A stretch of DNA of 64,000 bases from Rhizobiaceae bacterium (lineage in GTDB: Bacteria; Pseudomonadota; Alphaproteobacteria; Rhizobiales; Rhizobiaceae), in contig JAEPQK010000005.1 in NCBI GenBank assembly GCA_017640615.1, positions 289,586 through 353,585 on the forward strand, given 5' to 3'. Within the stretch, counting starts at the first letter, position 1. Each line of letters starts with the position of its first letter. Positions 20,460-29,716 of the stretch are shown here, one piece after another. Both the position numbers and the translations under genes were made by a program. A model generated the notes under the pieces. That model was not told where the DNA came from. It made no database searches and worked only from the letters and a program-made list of their open reading frames with translations.

Positions 20460-20995
20460 CCTGCAGCGATCGCTTTCGCAGCATTGGCCATTGGCCAGCT
20501 CTCCGTAATGCCCGGCTGCGGCGGACGTTCCAGATAGGTTGAAAGCACGACATAGCTGCGCGTCGCCAATACGCCGGGCGTGTCGTATAGCCTTGCGAGC
20601 ACGCCCTCCAGCGCATGTGTATTTTCGGCGCGAACCTTAAGTAGCATACAGGCGTCGCCGGCGACCGAATGAACCTCCTCCACTTCGGGATAGTCGGCAA
20701 TTGCCATCAGCGCTGGCGTCTTGCCCCAACCGCTTGTGTCCACATGGACGAAGGCGAGCAATCCCTTGCCAACCGCGTTGGGCTCTATAAGCGCCGCGAT
20801 TTTCTGAACAACGCCGCTGCGCTTCAAGCGCTTCACCCTCTCATGTGCAGCGGGTGCCGAAAGGCCGACGCGCGAACCGAGTTCCGCGTAGCTCACCGAG
20901 GCGTCCTCGACTAGAACGCCTAATATCTTTCGGTCCATCGCATCGAGAGCAGCTGTCGCAGGCAAGTTCGGGCGAATACCATCTGTTTCTTGCAT
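20453..20995 (-). CDS. Lrp/AsnC-family transcriptional regulator
   Basis: A 180-residue regulator. The DNA-binding helices are in [20 protein letters not shown] and the RAM/AsnC effector domain follows ([18 protein letters not shown]). I start at the ATG at 20995 (MQETDG); ATG 21013 is also possible and adds six residues. It is divergent from the MFS gene only about 50 bases away, and most likely controls that transporter in response to an amino acid or similar ligand. Confidence 0.87.
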   Translation of the reverse strand: MQETDGIRPNLPATAALDAMDRKILGVLVEDASVSYAELGSRVGLSAPAAHERVKRLKRSGVVQKIAALIEPNAVGKGLLAFVHVDTSGWGKTPALMAIADYPEVEEVHSVAGDACMLLKVRAENTHALEGVLARLYDTPGVLATRSYVVLSTYLERPPQPGITESWPMANAAKAIAAGQ

Positions 20996-21046
20996 CGTTA
21001 GGTGTTTTCCCATTGAGGCAGAATTTTGTTCGGCTATCCTAGCAAA

Positions 21047-22219
21047 ATGTCGAAAATTGATCAAACCTTGGCGGCCGCAATGCCGGCGGGACCTCAGGCC
21101 CGCATTCCGCTTGTGGCGTACATATTGACCGGCGCGGTCGCTGTGATTGGCGCTAACTCGCTTGTGCTTGCTCCAATCGCACCCGAGGTTGCCCGTACGC
21201 TCGGCGTTTCGGTGCAGATCGTGATGGTCGCCTCGGCGGCATTCGGGCTGGGGACAGCCGCAAGCGCCCTCTTTCTTGCCAGGTTTATCGACCGTTTTGG
21301 CGCTTGGCGCTTGATGCGGCTCGCTTTCGCAACGCTGGCGCTCGCGCTGGCCGCTAGTGCTGTTGCGCCGACGGCTACACTTTTGGCGGTGGCGCAGCTT
21401 GTTGCCGGCCTCGCCGCCGGCGTGGCTCTGCCGGCGATCTATTCAGGCGCTGCGCTTGTTGCACCTGCCGGTCGAGAGAACGAAACGGTGGGCATCGTTC
21501 TTGTCGGCTGGACGCTGAGCATGGTGGCCGGCGTGTCACTTTCGGCGGTCTTGGCCGATATTCTGAACTGGCGCGCGGTCTATGGCTGCGTCAGTGTGCT
21601 TGCCGCAGCTGCCGTCATCGCATTGACGGTGAGCAACCGGCGCGACGTAACGTCGGCCTCGGTTGTGGTGCAACCCTTCGCAGCGCTGTCCATTCCCGGC
21701 GTTGTGCCTTTGCTGGCGGCGTGCGGCGCGTTCATGGCGGCCTTCTATGGAACTTATGGATATATTGGCGATCATGCCACAAGCGGGCTCGGTCGACCGG
21801 TCAGCTACAACGGCTTGCTGGCCGTGCTCTATGGGCTGGGTTTCGGTAGCGCGGTGTTTCTCGACCGGTTGATGCAGCGCTTTGAACCGCGCTTGCTGCT
21901 GCCTTTGGTTTTCCTTGGCGTGGCGTGCATCTACGCCATTCTGGCCGGCTTGGCATGGAGCTTTGCGGCAATCGCATTCTGTGTTTTCTTATGGGGACTG
22001 GCCAATCATCTTGGCCTGAATCTGCTCATTGTGCGGCTGACAGCAATCGACCCGTCGCGCAGAGGCGCGATCATGGGCCTCAACAGCGCAATCACCTATC
22101 TCGCCGCGTTCGCCGGAACGCTCGCTTTCGGGCCAGTCTATGCTGAGTACGGGTTTGCAGCGGTGTCGGTCTCGGCGGGTGCGCTGGTGGTGTTCGCGGC
22201 TCTGGCCGCGCGGGGCTAG
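21047..22219 (+). CDS. MFS transporter
   Basis: A 390-residue major facilitator protein with about 12 predicted membrane helices. The cytoplasmic loop 2-3 motif is visible as ARFIDRFGAWRLMR. The overall pattern resembles the drug:H+ antiporter or amino acid efflux groups. The divergent Lrp-type gene 51 bases away supports an amino acid-related or similar exporter role, by inference. The ATG at 21047 lies in AGCAAAATG. Its stop overlaps the stop of the convergent membrane protein gene. Confidence 0.88.
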   Translation: MSKIDQTLAAAMPAGPQARIPLVAYILTGAVAVIGANSLVLAPIAPEVARTLGVSVQIVMVASAAFGLGTAASALFLARFIDRFGAWRLMRLAFATLALALAASAVAPTATLLAVAQLVAGLAAGVALPAIYSGAALVAPAGRENETVGIVLVGWTLSMVAGVSLSAVLADILNWRAVYGCVSVLAAAAVIALTVSNRRDVTSASVVVQPFAALSIPGVVPLLAACGAFMAAFYGTYGYIGDHATSGLGRPVSYNGLLAVLYGLGFGSAVFLDRLMQRFEPRLLLPLVFLGVACIYAILAGLAWSFAAIAFCVFLWGLANHLGLNLLIVRLTAIDPSRRGAIMGLNSAITYLAAFAGTLAFGPVYAEYGFAAVSVSAGALVVFAALAARG

Positions 22220-22806
22220 GCGATTGCCAGCCCGAAAAGGGGCTGCAGAATAAGCAGCATAGTGACCGACACTGCGATCATGGCAACGAACACTGCCGTC
22301 GCCACAGCCGCGCCGCGGGCGATCACAGTGTTGGTTAGCCGCCAGGCGAGCACAAGCGTCGCGATGATGACAACCAGAGACAACAGATCGGTCAGCTCCA
22401 CCGCATCCGGCCAGAAAAGCCCGATCAGCGACGGCGGCAGAAGGAACCAGGCGAAAATGGCCGACGCCCAGTTGGAGGCCACTACATAGGGCACAAAACG
22501 GTCGATCAGGCCGACCGGCCGGGCGAGGAAAGCAAACAGCACGATCGGTCCCACCCAGCTGATAAGATCGATCACCGCGAGCTTGGTAAGGATCCACAGC
22601 CGGTAGCCGAACGGCTCGCCACCTGCGATCTCGTTCGCAAAGGAAACCCAACCGACACCGAGAGCGGGCAGCGCGATGACAATTGCAAAGAATGAATTCC
22701 AGAAGCCGTCGATCGAAAGGTCGAGCTGGTTGAGACCTTCGGAGCGGCCATTCATCAGCTTCCACACACCGGCGAGATAAGTCTGGATGTCGTCGGCGCC
22801 GGGCAT
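22216..22806 (-). CDS. Conserved integral membrane protein, function unknown
   Basis: A 196-residue protein with about five hydrophobic segments (roughly residues 36-58, 72-92, 105-130, 137-155 and 163-192). I do not recognise a named domain. It starts two bases after the stop of dapE on the same strand and is probably co-transcribed with it. Similar small membrane proteins next to dapE are common in rhizobia, but no function is known to me. Confidence 0.75.
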   Translation of the reverse strand: MPGADDIQTYLAGVWKLMNGRSEGLNQLDLSIDGFWNSFFAIVIALPALGVGWVSFANEIAGGEPFGYRLWILTKLAVIDLISWVGPIVLFAFLARPVGLIDRFVPYVVASNWASAIFAWFLLPPSLIGLFWPDAVELTDLLSLVVIIATLVLAWRLTNTVIARGAAVATAVFVAMIAVSVTMLLILQPLFGLAIA

Positions 22807-22808
22807 CG

Positions 22809-23981
22809 TCAGCGTCCGAACCAGTCTTCCAGAAAGCGCTCATAGATCGCTGTCAGCGTTTCGAGGTCTGCGAGTGCAACGCGCTCATCCACCATATGCA
22901 TGGTCTGGCCCACCAGGCCAAACTCGACCACCGGGCAGTAATCCTTGATGAAGCGGGCATCCGAGGTGCCCCCCGACGTGGAGAGCTTCGGCGCACGCCC
23001 GGTGATGGTTTCGACCGCGCCCGAAAGCAGGCCGATAAGCCGCTCGTCACGGGTCAGGAACACCGGGCTTGGCCGGTCGCGCCAATTGAGCGCGAAGCGC
23101 ACGGGTTTCGCCGAGCCGTTCGCCGCTTTTTCGAGCCGCGCGTCGACCTCTGCTTTCAGTGTGTCGGCGGTCCAAGTGTCGTTGAAGCGGATGTTGAAGG
23201 CGAATGTCGCTCTGGCGGGAATGACATTCGCCGCCGTGTTGCCGGTGTCGATGGAGGTAAGTTCGAGGTTTGTCGGTTGAAACTCCGAAGTGCCTTCGTC
23301 GAAAGCCGGCGACAGCAGTGCTCCGGCAAGCGCCAGAAGGCCCGGCAGCGGATTGTCGGCCAGATGCGGGTAGGCAGCATGGCCCTGCGTGCCATTCACG
23401 GTGACCGTGCCGGAGATCGAGCCGCGACGGCCGATCTTGATCATGTCGCCCATCGCGTCGGGATTGGTGGGTTCGCCGACGATCGCGCCGTCCCAGCTCT
23501 CGCCCTTGCCGGCGGCCCATTCCAGCAATTTGGACGTGCCGTTGATTGCAGGGCCTTCCTCATCTCCGGTGATGAGCAGCGACACGCTGCCGGGCGGAGG
23601 GCCGTGCTTTTCGATATGGCGAGCAACAGCGGCGACGAAACTGGCGATGCCGCCTTTCATGTCGACTGCGCCGCGCCCGTACATCTCGCCATCGACCACC
23701 TCGGCCGCAAACGGCGCGTGGCTCCAGGCGTCCTCGTCGCCCGGCGGCACGACGTCGGTATGGCCGGCAAACATCAGATGCGGTCCATTGCCCGAGAGCC
23801 GGGCGTAGAGGTTCTCCACATCCGGCGTGCCGGCTTCCGAGAAAGCAGGGCGCTCGACGTTGAAACCGAGCGGCGCGAGCATCGCTTCAAGCGCGGCGAG
23901 CGCGCCGCCTTCGGCCGGTGTGACCGATGGGCAGCGTATCAGTGCGGCGAGGATTTCGGCCGGGTCGGTTGGCTGATGCAT
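22809..23981 (-). CDS. dapE: Succinyl-diaminopimelate desuccinylase
   Basis: A 390-residue M20 zinc hydrolase of the lysine/diaminopimelate pathway, acting on N-succinyl-LL-DAP. Metal and catalytic residues are seen in [11 protein letters not shown] (His, Asp), RGAVDMKGG (Asp), TGDEEGPA (Glu-Glu) and near the end [15 protein letters not shown] (His). The ATG at 23981 (MHQPTDP) is the conserved start. dapD, the earlier enzyme of the same branch, lies 0.9 kb upstream on the same strand, separated by two DUF805 genes. Confidence 0.95.
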   Translation of the reverse strand: MHQPTDPAEILAALIRCPSVTPAEGGALAALEAMLAPLGFNVERPAFSEAGTPDVENLYARLSGNGPHLMFAGHTDVVPPGDEDAWSHAPFAAEVVDGEMYGRGAVDMKGGIASFVAAVARHIEKHGPPPGSVSLLITGDEEGPAINGTSKLLEWAAGKGESWDGAIVGEPTNPDAMGDMIKIGRRGSISGTVTVNGTQGHAAYPHLADNPLPGLLALAGALLSPAFDEGTSEFQPTNLELTSIDTGNTAANVIPARATFAFNIRFNDTWTADTLKAEVDARLEKAANGSAKPVRFALNWRDRPSPVFLTRDERLIGLLSGAVETITGRAPKLSTSGGTSDARFIKDYCPVVEFGLVGQTMHMVDERVALADLETLTAIYERFLEDWFGR

Positions 23982-24058
23982 TGGCGACCAGATAATGGAA
24001 ACGGCCCCGCCTGTCACGACGCTTCCGCCCGTTGGCCGGCCTCAAGCCTCGGTCTGGA

Positions 24059-24421
24059 CTATTTCGGCGAGTTCGGTCGCGAGCCGAAGCGGTTCGGCCC
24101 TGGTTGGCCAGGGATGAGGCTGAGCACGATCCAGAACAGAATATCGCCAAGCAGGAACAGAAAGGCGAACCAGCCAGACGCATTGAAGTCATGCAGACGC
24201 TTCACCGCAAGCGAAATATGGCACACGATCGCCGCCCCCAGCACGATCAGAAACACCCCGCCCCACGTCGTCTGCGCGGCTTCATCTCCAGTGTTGGCGA
24301 TGATCATATAGACCGGGTAGAGCCGCGCCAGATAAAGCAGCAGTCCGGCCCAGAAATGGGTTATCCGGCCAATGCGGCCGGATAACCCGAAAAACAGCCA
24401 AAGAAATGCTTTGCTATCCAA
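24059..24421 (-). CDS. DUF805 membrane protein (second copy)
   Basis: A 120-residue small membrane protein of family DUF805. The N-terminus FFGLSGRIGRITHFWAGLLL, several hydrophobic segments, the internal VKRLHDFNASGWFAF and the ending GPNRFG are the family signature. Its start overlaps the 3' end of the first DUF805 gene by eight bases, so they are translationally coupled. Function unknown. Confidence 0.87.
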   Translation of the reverse strand: MDSKAFLWLFFGLSGRIGRITHFWAGLLLYLARLYPVYMIIANTGDEAAQTTWGGVFLIVLGAAIVCHISLAVKRLHDFNASGWFAFLFLLGDILFWIVLSLIPGQPGPNRFGSRPNSPK

Positions 24422-24764
24422 GAGGATCCGGTCCGAAGCGGTTGGCGCCCTTCGTTCCCTCCAGAATGCCGCATTCCACGAGCAGCCAGAGCGGACCGAT
24501 GATTGGGATGAGGACGATAAGCGACCACCAGCCCGACTTGTCGCGGTCGTGCCAGCGCTTGGCGTATATGGCGAGGCCGAGATAGATCGACACGAGACCT
24601 GTGATCGCGCCGAGAACGCCGAGGCCCTCTGCGATTTGCAGGTTGAGCATCATGTCGATCAGATTGGCCAGCAGGCCGATCGCGAAAAGCACGGCGACGC
24701 CGGCCCAGAATTTGGCGCGGTTGATTCGCCCCTCAAAGCTGGTCAGCAGATATTTCCAGTCCAT
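24414..24764 (-). CDS. DUF805 membrane protein (first copy)
   Basis: A 116-residue DUF805 protein. WKYLLTSFEGRINRAKFWAG opens it, followed by about four membrane segments, YAKRWHDRDKSGWW and the ending KGANRFGPDP. Start ATG 24764 follows GGAGGGGGT. It forms a coupled tandem pair with the next gene and sits between dapD and dapE, genes that are nearer to each other in many rhizobia. Confidence 0.87.
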   Translation of the reverse strand: MDWKYLLTSFEGRINRAKFWAGVAVLFAIGLLANLIDMMLNLQIAEGLGVLGAITGLVSIYLGLAIYAKRWHDRDKSGWWSLIVLIPIIGPLWLLVECGILEGTKGANRFGPDPLG

Positions 24765-24842
24765 GGAAACCCCCTCCTTCCGTTGGTGCGGGCCGCATCG
24801 GGTCCGCAAGGGCGCACAGAGTGCGACCGTTCAGGATGGAAT

Positions 24843-25697
24843 TCAATCGCGCAGGAGCTCGTTTATCGAGGTTTTCGACCGGGTCTTTTCATCGACCCGC
24901 TTCACGATCACCGCGCAATAGAGGCTCGGACCCCAGTTTTCGCCCGGTACGTTCTTGCCGGGCATGGTGCCGGCAACAACCACCGAATAGGGCGGAACCT
25001 CGCCCATGAAGACCTCGCCGGTGGCGCGATCCACGATCTTGGTCGACTTGCCGATGAAGACGCCCATACCGAGCACAGAGCCTTCGCGCACGATGCAGCC
25101 TTCGACAACCTCGGAGCGTGCGCCGATGAAGCAATTATCCTCAATGATGGTCGGGCCCGCCTGCATAGGCTCCAGCACGCCACCAATACCAACGCCGCCG
25201 GAAAGGTGCACATTCGCACCGATCTGGGCGCAGGAGCCGACGGTCGCCCAGGTATCGACCATCGTGCCTTCGCCGACATAGGCGCCGAGATTAACGAATG
25301 AAGGCATAAGCACCGCGCCCGGCGCGACATAGGCCGAGCGGCGTACGATCGCGCCGGGAACAGCCCTGAAGCCGGCCTTGTCGAAATCAGCTCCGCCCCA
25401 GCCATTGAACTTGGAGGGCACCTTGTCCCACCATGTTGCCTCGCCGGGGCCGCCCTTGATGACTTCCATCGGGTTAAGGCGAAAGGACAGCAGAACTGCT
25501 TTCTTCAGCCACTGGTTCACATGCCAGCTGCCATCTTCGCCGCGTGAGGCAACGCGAGCTTCGCCGCGGTCGAGCAGGTCGAGCGATGCCTCCACTGCGG
25601 CGCGCACGCTGCCGCCAGTGTCGGCGCTGATCTTATCGCGTTCCTCGAACGCTTTTTCGATGGTTGCCTCAAGTGCCGATTGATCTGCCTTGGCCAT
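24843..25697 (-). CDS. dapD: Tetrahydrodipicolinate N-succinyltransferase
   Basis: A 284-residue left-handed beta-helix enzyme, the usual length for DapD. The N-terminal helical part reads [17 protein letters not shown]; the hexapeptide core includes [20 protein letters not shown] and [18 protein letters not shown], both diagnostic. The ATG at 25697 (MAKADQS) is the conserved start; the frame continues upstream to 25739. It is divergent from the LOG-family gene with a 162-bp spacer. Confidence 0.96.
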   Translation of the reverse strand: MAKADQSALEATIEKAFEERDKISADTGGSVRAAVEASLDLLDRGEARVASRGEDGSWHVNQWLKKAVLLSFRLNPMEVIKGGPGEATWWDKVPSKFNGWGGADFDKAGFRAVPGAIVRRSAYVAPGAVLMPSFVNLGAYVGEGTMVDTWATVGSCAQIGANVHLSGGVGIGGVLEPMQAGPTIIEDNCFIGARSEVVEGCIVREGSVLGMGVFIGKSTKIVDRATGEVFMGEVPPYSVVVAGTMPGKNVPGENWGPSLYCAVIVKRVDEKTRSKTSINELLRD

Positions 25698-25859
25698 GGC
25701 AATAGCTCCGCTACACTGGCTGTTAAGGGGAAAGCCCATAGGGTCCGGGAGGGACTGGCCCGCAGGCCGCGCGGAAACTAAGTCAAGCGCAGCAAGGGGT
25801 CAATTGCAGGAGCGTCAGCATTTGGCGCGTTTCGACATCAGGCCGGGGAAGAAATTCAG

Positions 25860-26705
25860 ATGACCAAAGACGAAGACAATGGCTGGACGCCGCTCCCGCA
25901 TTCGGATGAGGATTTGCAGCGCGCCCGCAGCGTGCCGCGCACGCCGCAGACCGAAGCACCGACCTATCGTCTGGCTTTCTCGGATGAAGACTTTCTGACC
26001 CGGCGCGAACTGCGCCCCGTGCGGCTTCAGCTCGAACTGCTGAAGCCCGAAATGGTGCTGACTGAAAAGGGCATTCGCTCCACCGTCATCATCTTCGGCG
26101 GTGCCCGCATCCCGGAGCCGGGCGGCGACGCCTGGGCGGCCAAAAACGAGACGCAGAAGAAGAACCTGACCGCCAACAGCCGCTATTATGCCGAGGCGCA
26201 GCAGTTCGCGCGCATCTGCTCCGAATATTCGGCAAAATCCTATTACCGGGAATATGTGATCGTGACGGGCGGCGGCCCCGGCGTGATGGAGGCGGGCAAT
26301 CGCGGCGCCTCAGACGCCGGCGCGCCCTCGATCGGCCTCAACATCGTGTTGCCGCACGAGCAGGCGCCGAACGAATATGTCACGCCCGATCTCTGCTTCA
26401 ACTTCCACTATTTCGCGATCCGCAAGATGCATTTCATCATGCGGGCGAAGGCGGTCGCCGTGTTCCCCGGCGGATTCGGCACGCTCGATGAGCTGTTCGA
26501 GACATTGACGCTGATACAGACGGGACGGATGGAACGCGTGCCGGTATTGCTGTTCGGCAAGGAATTCTGGGATCAGGCGATCAATATCGATTTTCTGGTC
26601 GAGCAGGGAACCGTGTCGCCCGGTGACGAAACGCTGATTTCGCTGGTCGATACGGCTGAGGAAGCGTGGAACGTGATCAAGGGGTTCTACGAAATCGCGG
26701 ACTGA
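25860..26705 (+). CDS. LOG-family Rossmann-fold protein (TIGR00730-like)
   Basis: A 281-residue protein. It carries TGGGPGVMEAGNRGA and the signature PGGFGTLDELFE, both characteristic of the lysine decarboxylase-like (LOG) family, whose studied members are cytokinin-riboside or nucleotide 5'-monophosphate phosphoribohydrolases. About 75 extra N-terminal residues precede the Rossmann core, as in the longer bacterial group. It is divergent from dapD. Confidence 0.88.
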   Translation: MTKDEDNGWTPLPHSDEDLQRARSVPRTPQTEAPTYRLAFSDEDFLTRRELRPVRLQLELLKPEMVLTEKGIRSTVIIFGGARIPEPGGDAWAAKNETQKKNLTANSRYYAEAQQFARICSEYSAKSYYREYVIVTGGGPGVMEAGNRGASDAGAPSIGLNIVLPHEQAPNEYVTPDLCFNFHYFAIRKMHFIMRAKAVAVFPGGFGTLDELFETLTLIQTGRMERVPVLLFGKEFWDQAINIDFLVEQGTVSPGDETLISLVDTAEEAWNVIKGFYEIAD

Positions 26706-26731
26706 CGACACGTCGCAATTGGCGATTGTAG

Positions 26732-26875
26732 ACGATAGGTCAGCTGGGCAAGCAGGGCGGCAACTGCTGGGGCCATGGCGCGGCTGCAACGCTCGGCGAG
26801 GCGCGCGACAGCGCCATGGGGTTCTGCGCGGTCTCCTCAAGCGGCTGCCGCATCGAATACACCTACTGCCAGTAG
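26732..26875 (+). pseudogene. Fragment of a cysteine-rich secreted protein (DUF4189-like)
   Basis: The frame from 26732 to the TAG at 26873 has no start codon and is closed upstream by an in-frame TAG at 26729. It reads GKQGGNCWGHGAAATLGEAR, then a segment with two further cysteines, and ends GCRIEYTYCQ. The spacing of CxW, an alanine-rich helix and CRIEYxYC looks like the C-terminal end of small secreted DUF4189-type proteins. I take it as a decayed gene remnant; the family assignment is tentative. Confidence 0.4.
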
Positions 26876-26960
26876 GCCGGTTCAGCATGCCGCATCGGTG
26901 CCTGACGGTGTGGCAAGCCGACCACTTTCCAACAGTGGTGAAAGAGCCTAGAGCGATGCC

Positions 26961-27359
26961 ATGAGCAAGAATTCGCATCGAACAAGCTGGTTCGAAAGCC
27001 TGCGCCGCGAGGGCAGTCTCTTCGCCGCGCTTGCGGTTCTTCTCGTTCTTCTGAATGCCCTTCAGCCGCTCGGCGCAGCCCAGGCTGCGGGGCAGGATTT
27101 CGTTATCTGTACGCTTGCGGGCGCGACCGACGGTAGCGATGGCGAACCGGGCGGCATGCCCGAGAACTGTCCGGCCTGCATCGGCTTTCATCAATGCTCG
27201 GGCGTTGGCGCGCCGAAAGACCTGCTCACTTCAGAGCCAGCCTTCGCGCCGCCGGCCGCACATGCGGCAAACCTCGTGTTTGCCGAAGTTCGTTCGCTCC
27301 CTTCGGGCGGGATCGCCGGCCCGCCACCGGCAATACGCGCACCCCCCTTCGTCGTCTGA
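26961..27359 (+). CDS. DUF2946-type secreted/membrane protein
   Basis: A 132-residue protein with one hydrophobic N-terminal segment (residues 19-43) and an extracytoplasmic part containing CTLAGA and PENCPACIGFHQC. Such CPxCxG proteins with a DUF2946-like layout are usually found beside copper uptake genes, and here the next gene is a PCuAC copper chaperone 60 bases on. The reading frame ends in a Pro-rich tail. A role in copper handling is inferred from neighbours and cysteines. Confidence 0.7.
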   Translation: MSKNSHRTSWFESLRREGSLFAALAVLLVLLNALQPLGAAQAAGQDFVICTLAGATDGSDGEPGGMPENCPACIGFHQCSGVGAPKDLLTSEPAFAPPAAHAANLVFAEVRSLPSGGIAGPPPAIRAPPFVV

Positions 27360-27418
27360 AAAACGCTTCCCCATATCGGGGCAGCTTCCTTCTTTTTCAG
27401 TCTTCGAAAGGACGTAAC

Positions 27419-27988
27419 ATGCGTAATCTTCTTGCTTCGCTCGCAGCCGCGGGCACACTTGCTCTCATCTCGGCCGTTCCGGCTGCCGCCTATGCTCCGC
27501 AGGAGCTCGATCATCCGGCGCCGCGCCTCGTTATCCTCGCAGCCGCCGAGGGCGAACATGGCGGTCACGGGGCACATGCCGGCATGGACGAAACGGTCGT
27601 TGCCGGCGATCTCGAAATCAGCTCGGCCTGGGCACGCGCAATGCTGCCCAATCAGCCGGCTGGCGGCGGCTATCTGATAATCGCCAATCAGGGTACGGAA
27701 GCTGACCGCCTGGTGAGCGCGTCCTCACCCGTTGCCGCAAAGGTTGAAATTCACTCCATGGAAGTGGTCGACGACATCATGACCATGCGCCCGGTGGAGG
27801 GCGGACTTGAAATCCCGGCGGGCGAAACGGTGGAGCTCAAGCCCGGTGGCTTGCATGTCATGTTTATGGGTGTGACGGAGCCGTTTGCAGAAGGCGATAC
27901 GGTGCCGGTGGCGCTGGAATTCGAAAAGGCCGGCTCGGTCGAGATCGCGTTCCCGGTGCGCAAGGCCACGGGCGGTCACAATCACTGA
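27419..27988 (+). CDS. PCuAC-type periplasmic copper(I) chaperone
   Basis: A 189-residue protein. A signal peptide (residues 1-24) is followed by a His-rich segment (EGEHGGHGAHAGM) and the PCuAC domain. The copper motif H-x-M ... M ... H-x-M is seen as IHSMEVVDDIMTMRPV and GLHVMFMGV. Homologues deliver Cu(I) to the CuA or CuB sites of cytochrome oxidase. GGACGTAAC precedes the ATG at 27419. The His-rich end GGHNH could also bind copper. It follows the DUF2946-type gene on the same strand. Confidence 0.92.
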   Translation: MRNLLASLAAAGTLALISAVPAAAYAPQELDHPAPRLVILAAAEGEHGGHGAHAGMDETVVAGDLEISSAWARAMLPNQPAGGGYLIIANQGTEADRLVSASSPVAAKVEIHSMEVVDDIMTMRPVEGGLEIPAGETVELKPGGLHVMFMGVTEPFAEGDTVPVALEFEKAGSVEIAFPVRKATGGHNH

Positions 27989-28851
27989 TCGTCGCTGCCC
28001 GCAACGTCCACCGGCCGCGGCCGGTGGATCAGCGTGACCAGCACGAATGAGATGATCATCAGCAAATACCAGGCGCCGAGTTTCTGTATGGAAACCGGCG
28101 CCCAGCCGGTCTCCTGGCCTGGATAGAGCCAGGCGCGCGACCAGGTGCCGATGTTTTCGGCGAACCAGATGAAAAGCGCCACCAGCAGGAAACCGAGCAA
28201 CAGCGGCATGCGGTGGCGGAAGCGGGAGACGCGGTAATGCACGCTGGTGCGCAGGAAAAGCACTGCCGTGACGGCAAAGAGCCCGAGGCGGATATCGACC
28301 GTGAAATGATGTGCGAAGAAGTTCACATAGATCGCGATGGCGAGCGCCACAGTCGTCCAAAGCGGCGGGTAGGCCGAATATCGCATGTCGAAAATGCGGG
28401 TGATGCGCGCAAGATATGAGCCGACAGCGGCATACATGAAGCCGGAAAACAGCGGCACGGCGCCGATGCGGAAGATGCTCTCTTCCGGATAAATCCACGA
28501 GCCCGCCGCTGTCTTGAATACTTCCATTGCCGTTCCGACAATATGGAAGATCAGGATCACCTTCGCTTCGTCGAGGGTTTCAAGCTTGAGCCCGAGCATG
28601 GCGAGCTGGATGGCAAGAGCCGCCAGAAACAGGAAATCATAGCGGGTGAGCGCCGCATCGTCGGGCCACAGAAGCCGGGTGCCTATGATCAGCGCAAGCA
28701 TTGCCCCACCGAAGAGACACGCCCAGGCCTGTTTGAGGCCGAACACGATGAACTCGATCAGCGCGCCCGAAAAGCCGCGTCTCGGAAGCCGATCGAGTAC
28801 CACATGCGCGGCGGCGTCGATCCGTGCTTCGAGTGAGGTGAAACGCTTCAA
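27982..28851 (-). CDS. DUF817 integral membrane protein
   Basis: A 289-residue protein with about eight membrane helices. EFIVFGLKQAWACLFGGAM near the start and EVFKTAAGSWIYPE are hallmarks of DUF817 (YoaT-like). Function unknown. It overlaps the upstream pyrimidine 5'-nucleotidase gene by four bases (ATGA) and the convergent PCuAC gene by seven bases. Confidence 0.85.
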   Translation of the reverse strand: MKRFTSLEARIDAAAHVVLDRLPRRGFSGALIEFIVFGLKQAWACLFGGAMLALIIGTRLLWPDDAALTRYDFLFLAALAIQLAMLGLKLETLDEAKVILIFHIVGTAMEVFKTAAGSWIYPEESIFRIGAVPLFSGFMYAAVGSYLARITRIFDMRYSAYPPLWTTVALAIAIYVNFFAHHFTVDIRLGLFAVTAVLFLRTSVHYRVSRFRHRMPLLLGFLLVALFIWFAENIGTWSRAWLYPGQETGWAPVSIQKLGAWYLLMIISFVLVTLIHRPRPVDVAGSDDQ

Positions 28852-29558
28852 CGCGGCAGAGCCGGGCTGATGCTGGTGAGGAAAGCTGACAGATCGTCGG
28901 TCACGAAATCGACGGCATCGTCGTAGGCCGCGTCTCGCTCCCAGATTTCGCTGAAGGTCGGCTCGAAATTGCGCGGCACGATCAGCACCGTGCGCATGCC
29001 GAGCGATTTGGGTACTTCGAGATTGCGGCCGAGGTCTTCGAACATTGCCGCCTGCGCTGGCTCCACCCCGTGCCGCTTCAGAAAGCGGCCATAGGTGGCA
29101 GCGGCCGGCTTGGGTTCAAGCTCGGCAGCGATGATGTCGAATATCTCGTCGAAATGATCGAGAATGCCGAGCTGCCGCGCCGTGCGCTCGGCATGACGGC
29201 GGTCGCCATTGGTGAAGATGAACTTGCGCCCCGGCAGCGCGCGTATGGCGTCGCCCAGCGCCGGGTCAGGCGTGAGCCCGGAATAGTCGATGTCGTGCAC
29301 CTTCTCCAGAAAGTCGTCCGGGTCGATCCCATGCAGCGCCATAAGGCCATTCATGGTCGTCCCGTATTCCTTATAGAGCCGCTTTTGCAGCGCGCGCGCT
29401 TCGTCGCGCGGCAGCGAAAGCAGCTCCGACACGAATGCGGTAATTCGAACATCGACCTGCGCAAACAGATTCGAATGATGCGGGTAAAGTGTGTTGTCGA
29501 GATCGAACACCCACTCCTGCACATGGGAGAAGGCTTTTCCGTCAGGCTGATTGGTCAT
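28848..29558 (-). CDS. Pyrimidine 5'-nucleotidase-like HAD hydrolase
   Basis: A 236-residue HAD phosphatase of the SDT1/PHM8-like group. Motif I is VFDLDNTLYPH; motif II is in KFIFTNGDRRHAE; the late motifs are in KPAAATYGRF and AMFEDLGRNLEVPKSLG. In rhizobia this gene usually sits between argB and dapD, and it still lies between them here, although both neighbours are now several kilobases away. It probably dephosphorylates UMP/CMP-type nucleotides. Confidence 0.88.
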   Translation of the reverse strand: MTNQPDGKAFSHVQEWVFDLDNTLYPHHSNLFAQVDVRITAFVSELLSLPRDEARALQKRLYKEYGTTMNGLMALHGIDPDDFLEKVHDIDYSGLTPDPALGDAIRALPGRKFIFTNGDRRHAERTARQLGILDHFDEIFDIIAAELEPKPAAATYGRFLKRHGVEPAQAAMFEDLGRNLEVPKSLGMRTVLIVPRNFEPTFSEIWERDAAYDDAVDFVTDDLSAFLTSISPALPR

Positions 29559-29716
29559 GCGGCTCTATGGCACGATTCCACCTGCCGGTTCCATCTCCAG
29601 AATGCGGTGAGGCAGGAACTCACAGGAGGCTGGTTCATTAGCCCCGCAATGGTGACGACTTGCGGGAGGCGCTGTCTGGCGCAATAAGCGCCGACGATCA
29701 AAGGCCGTGCTGCTTC

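Noticed and set aside
22896..24311. 471-codon plus-strand open frame across dapE and DUF805
   Set aside because: No family motif and low-complexity Arg/Ala/Gly composition; it is the antisense image of dapE.
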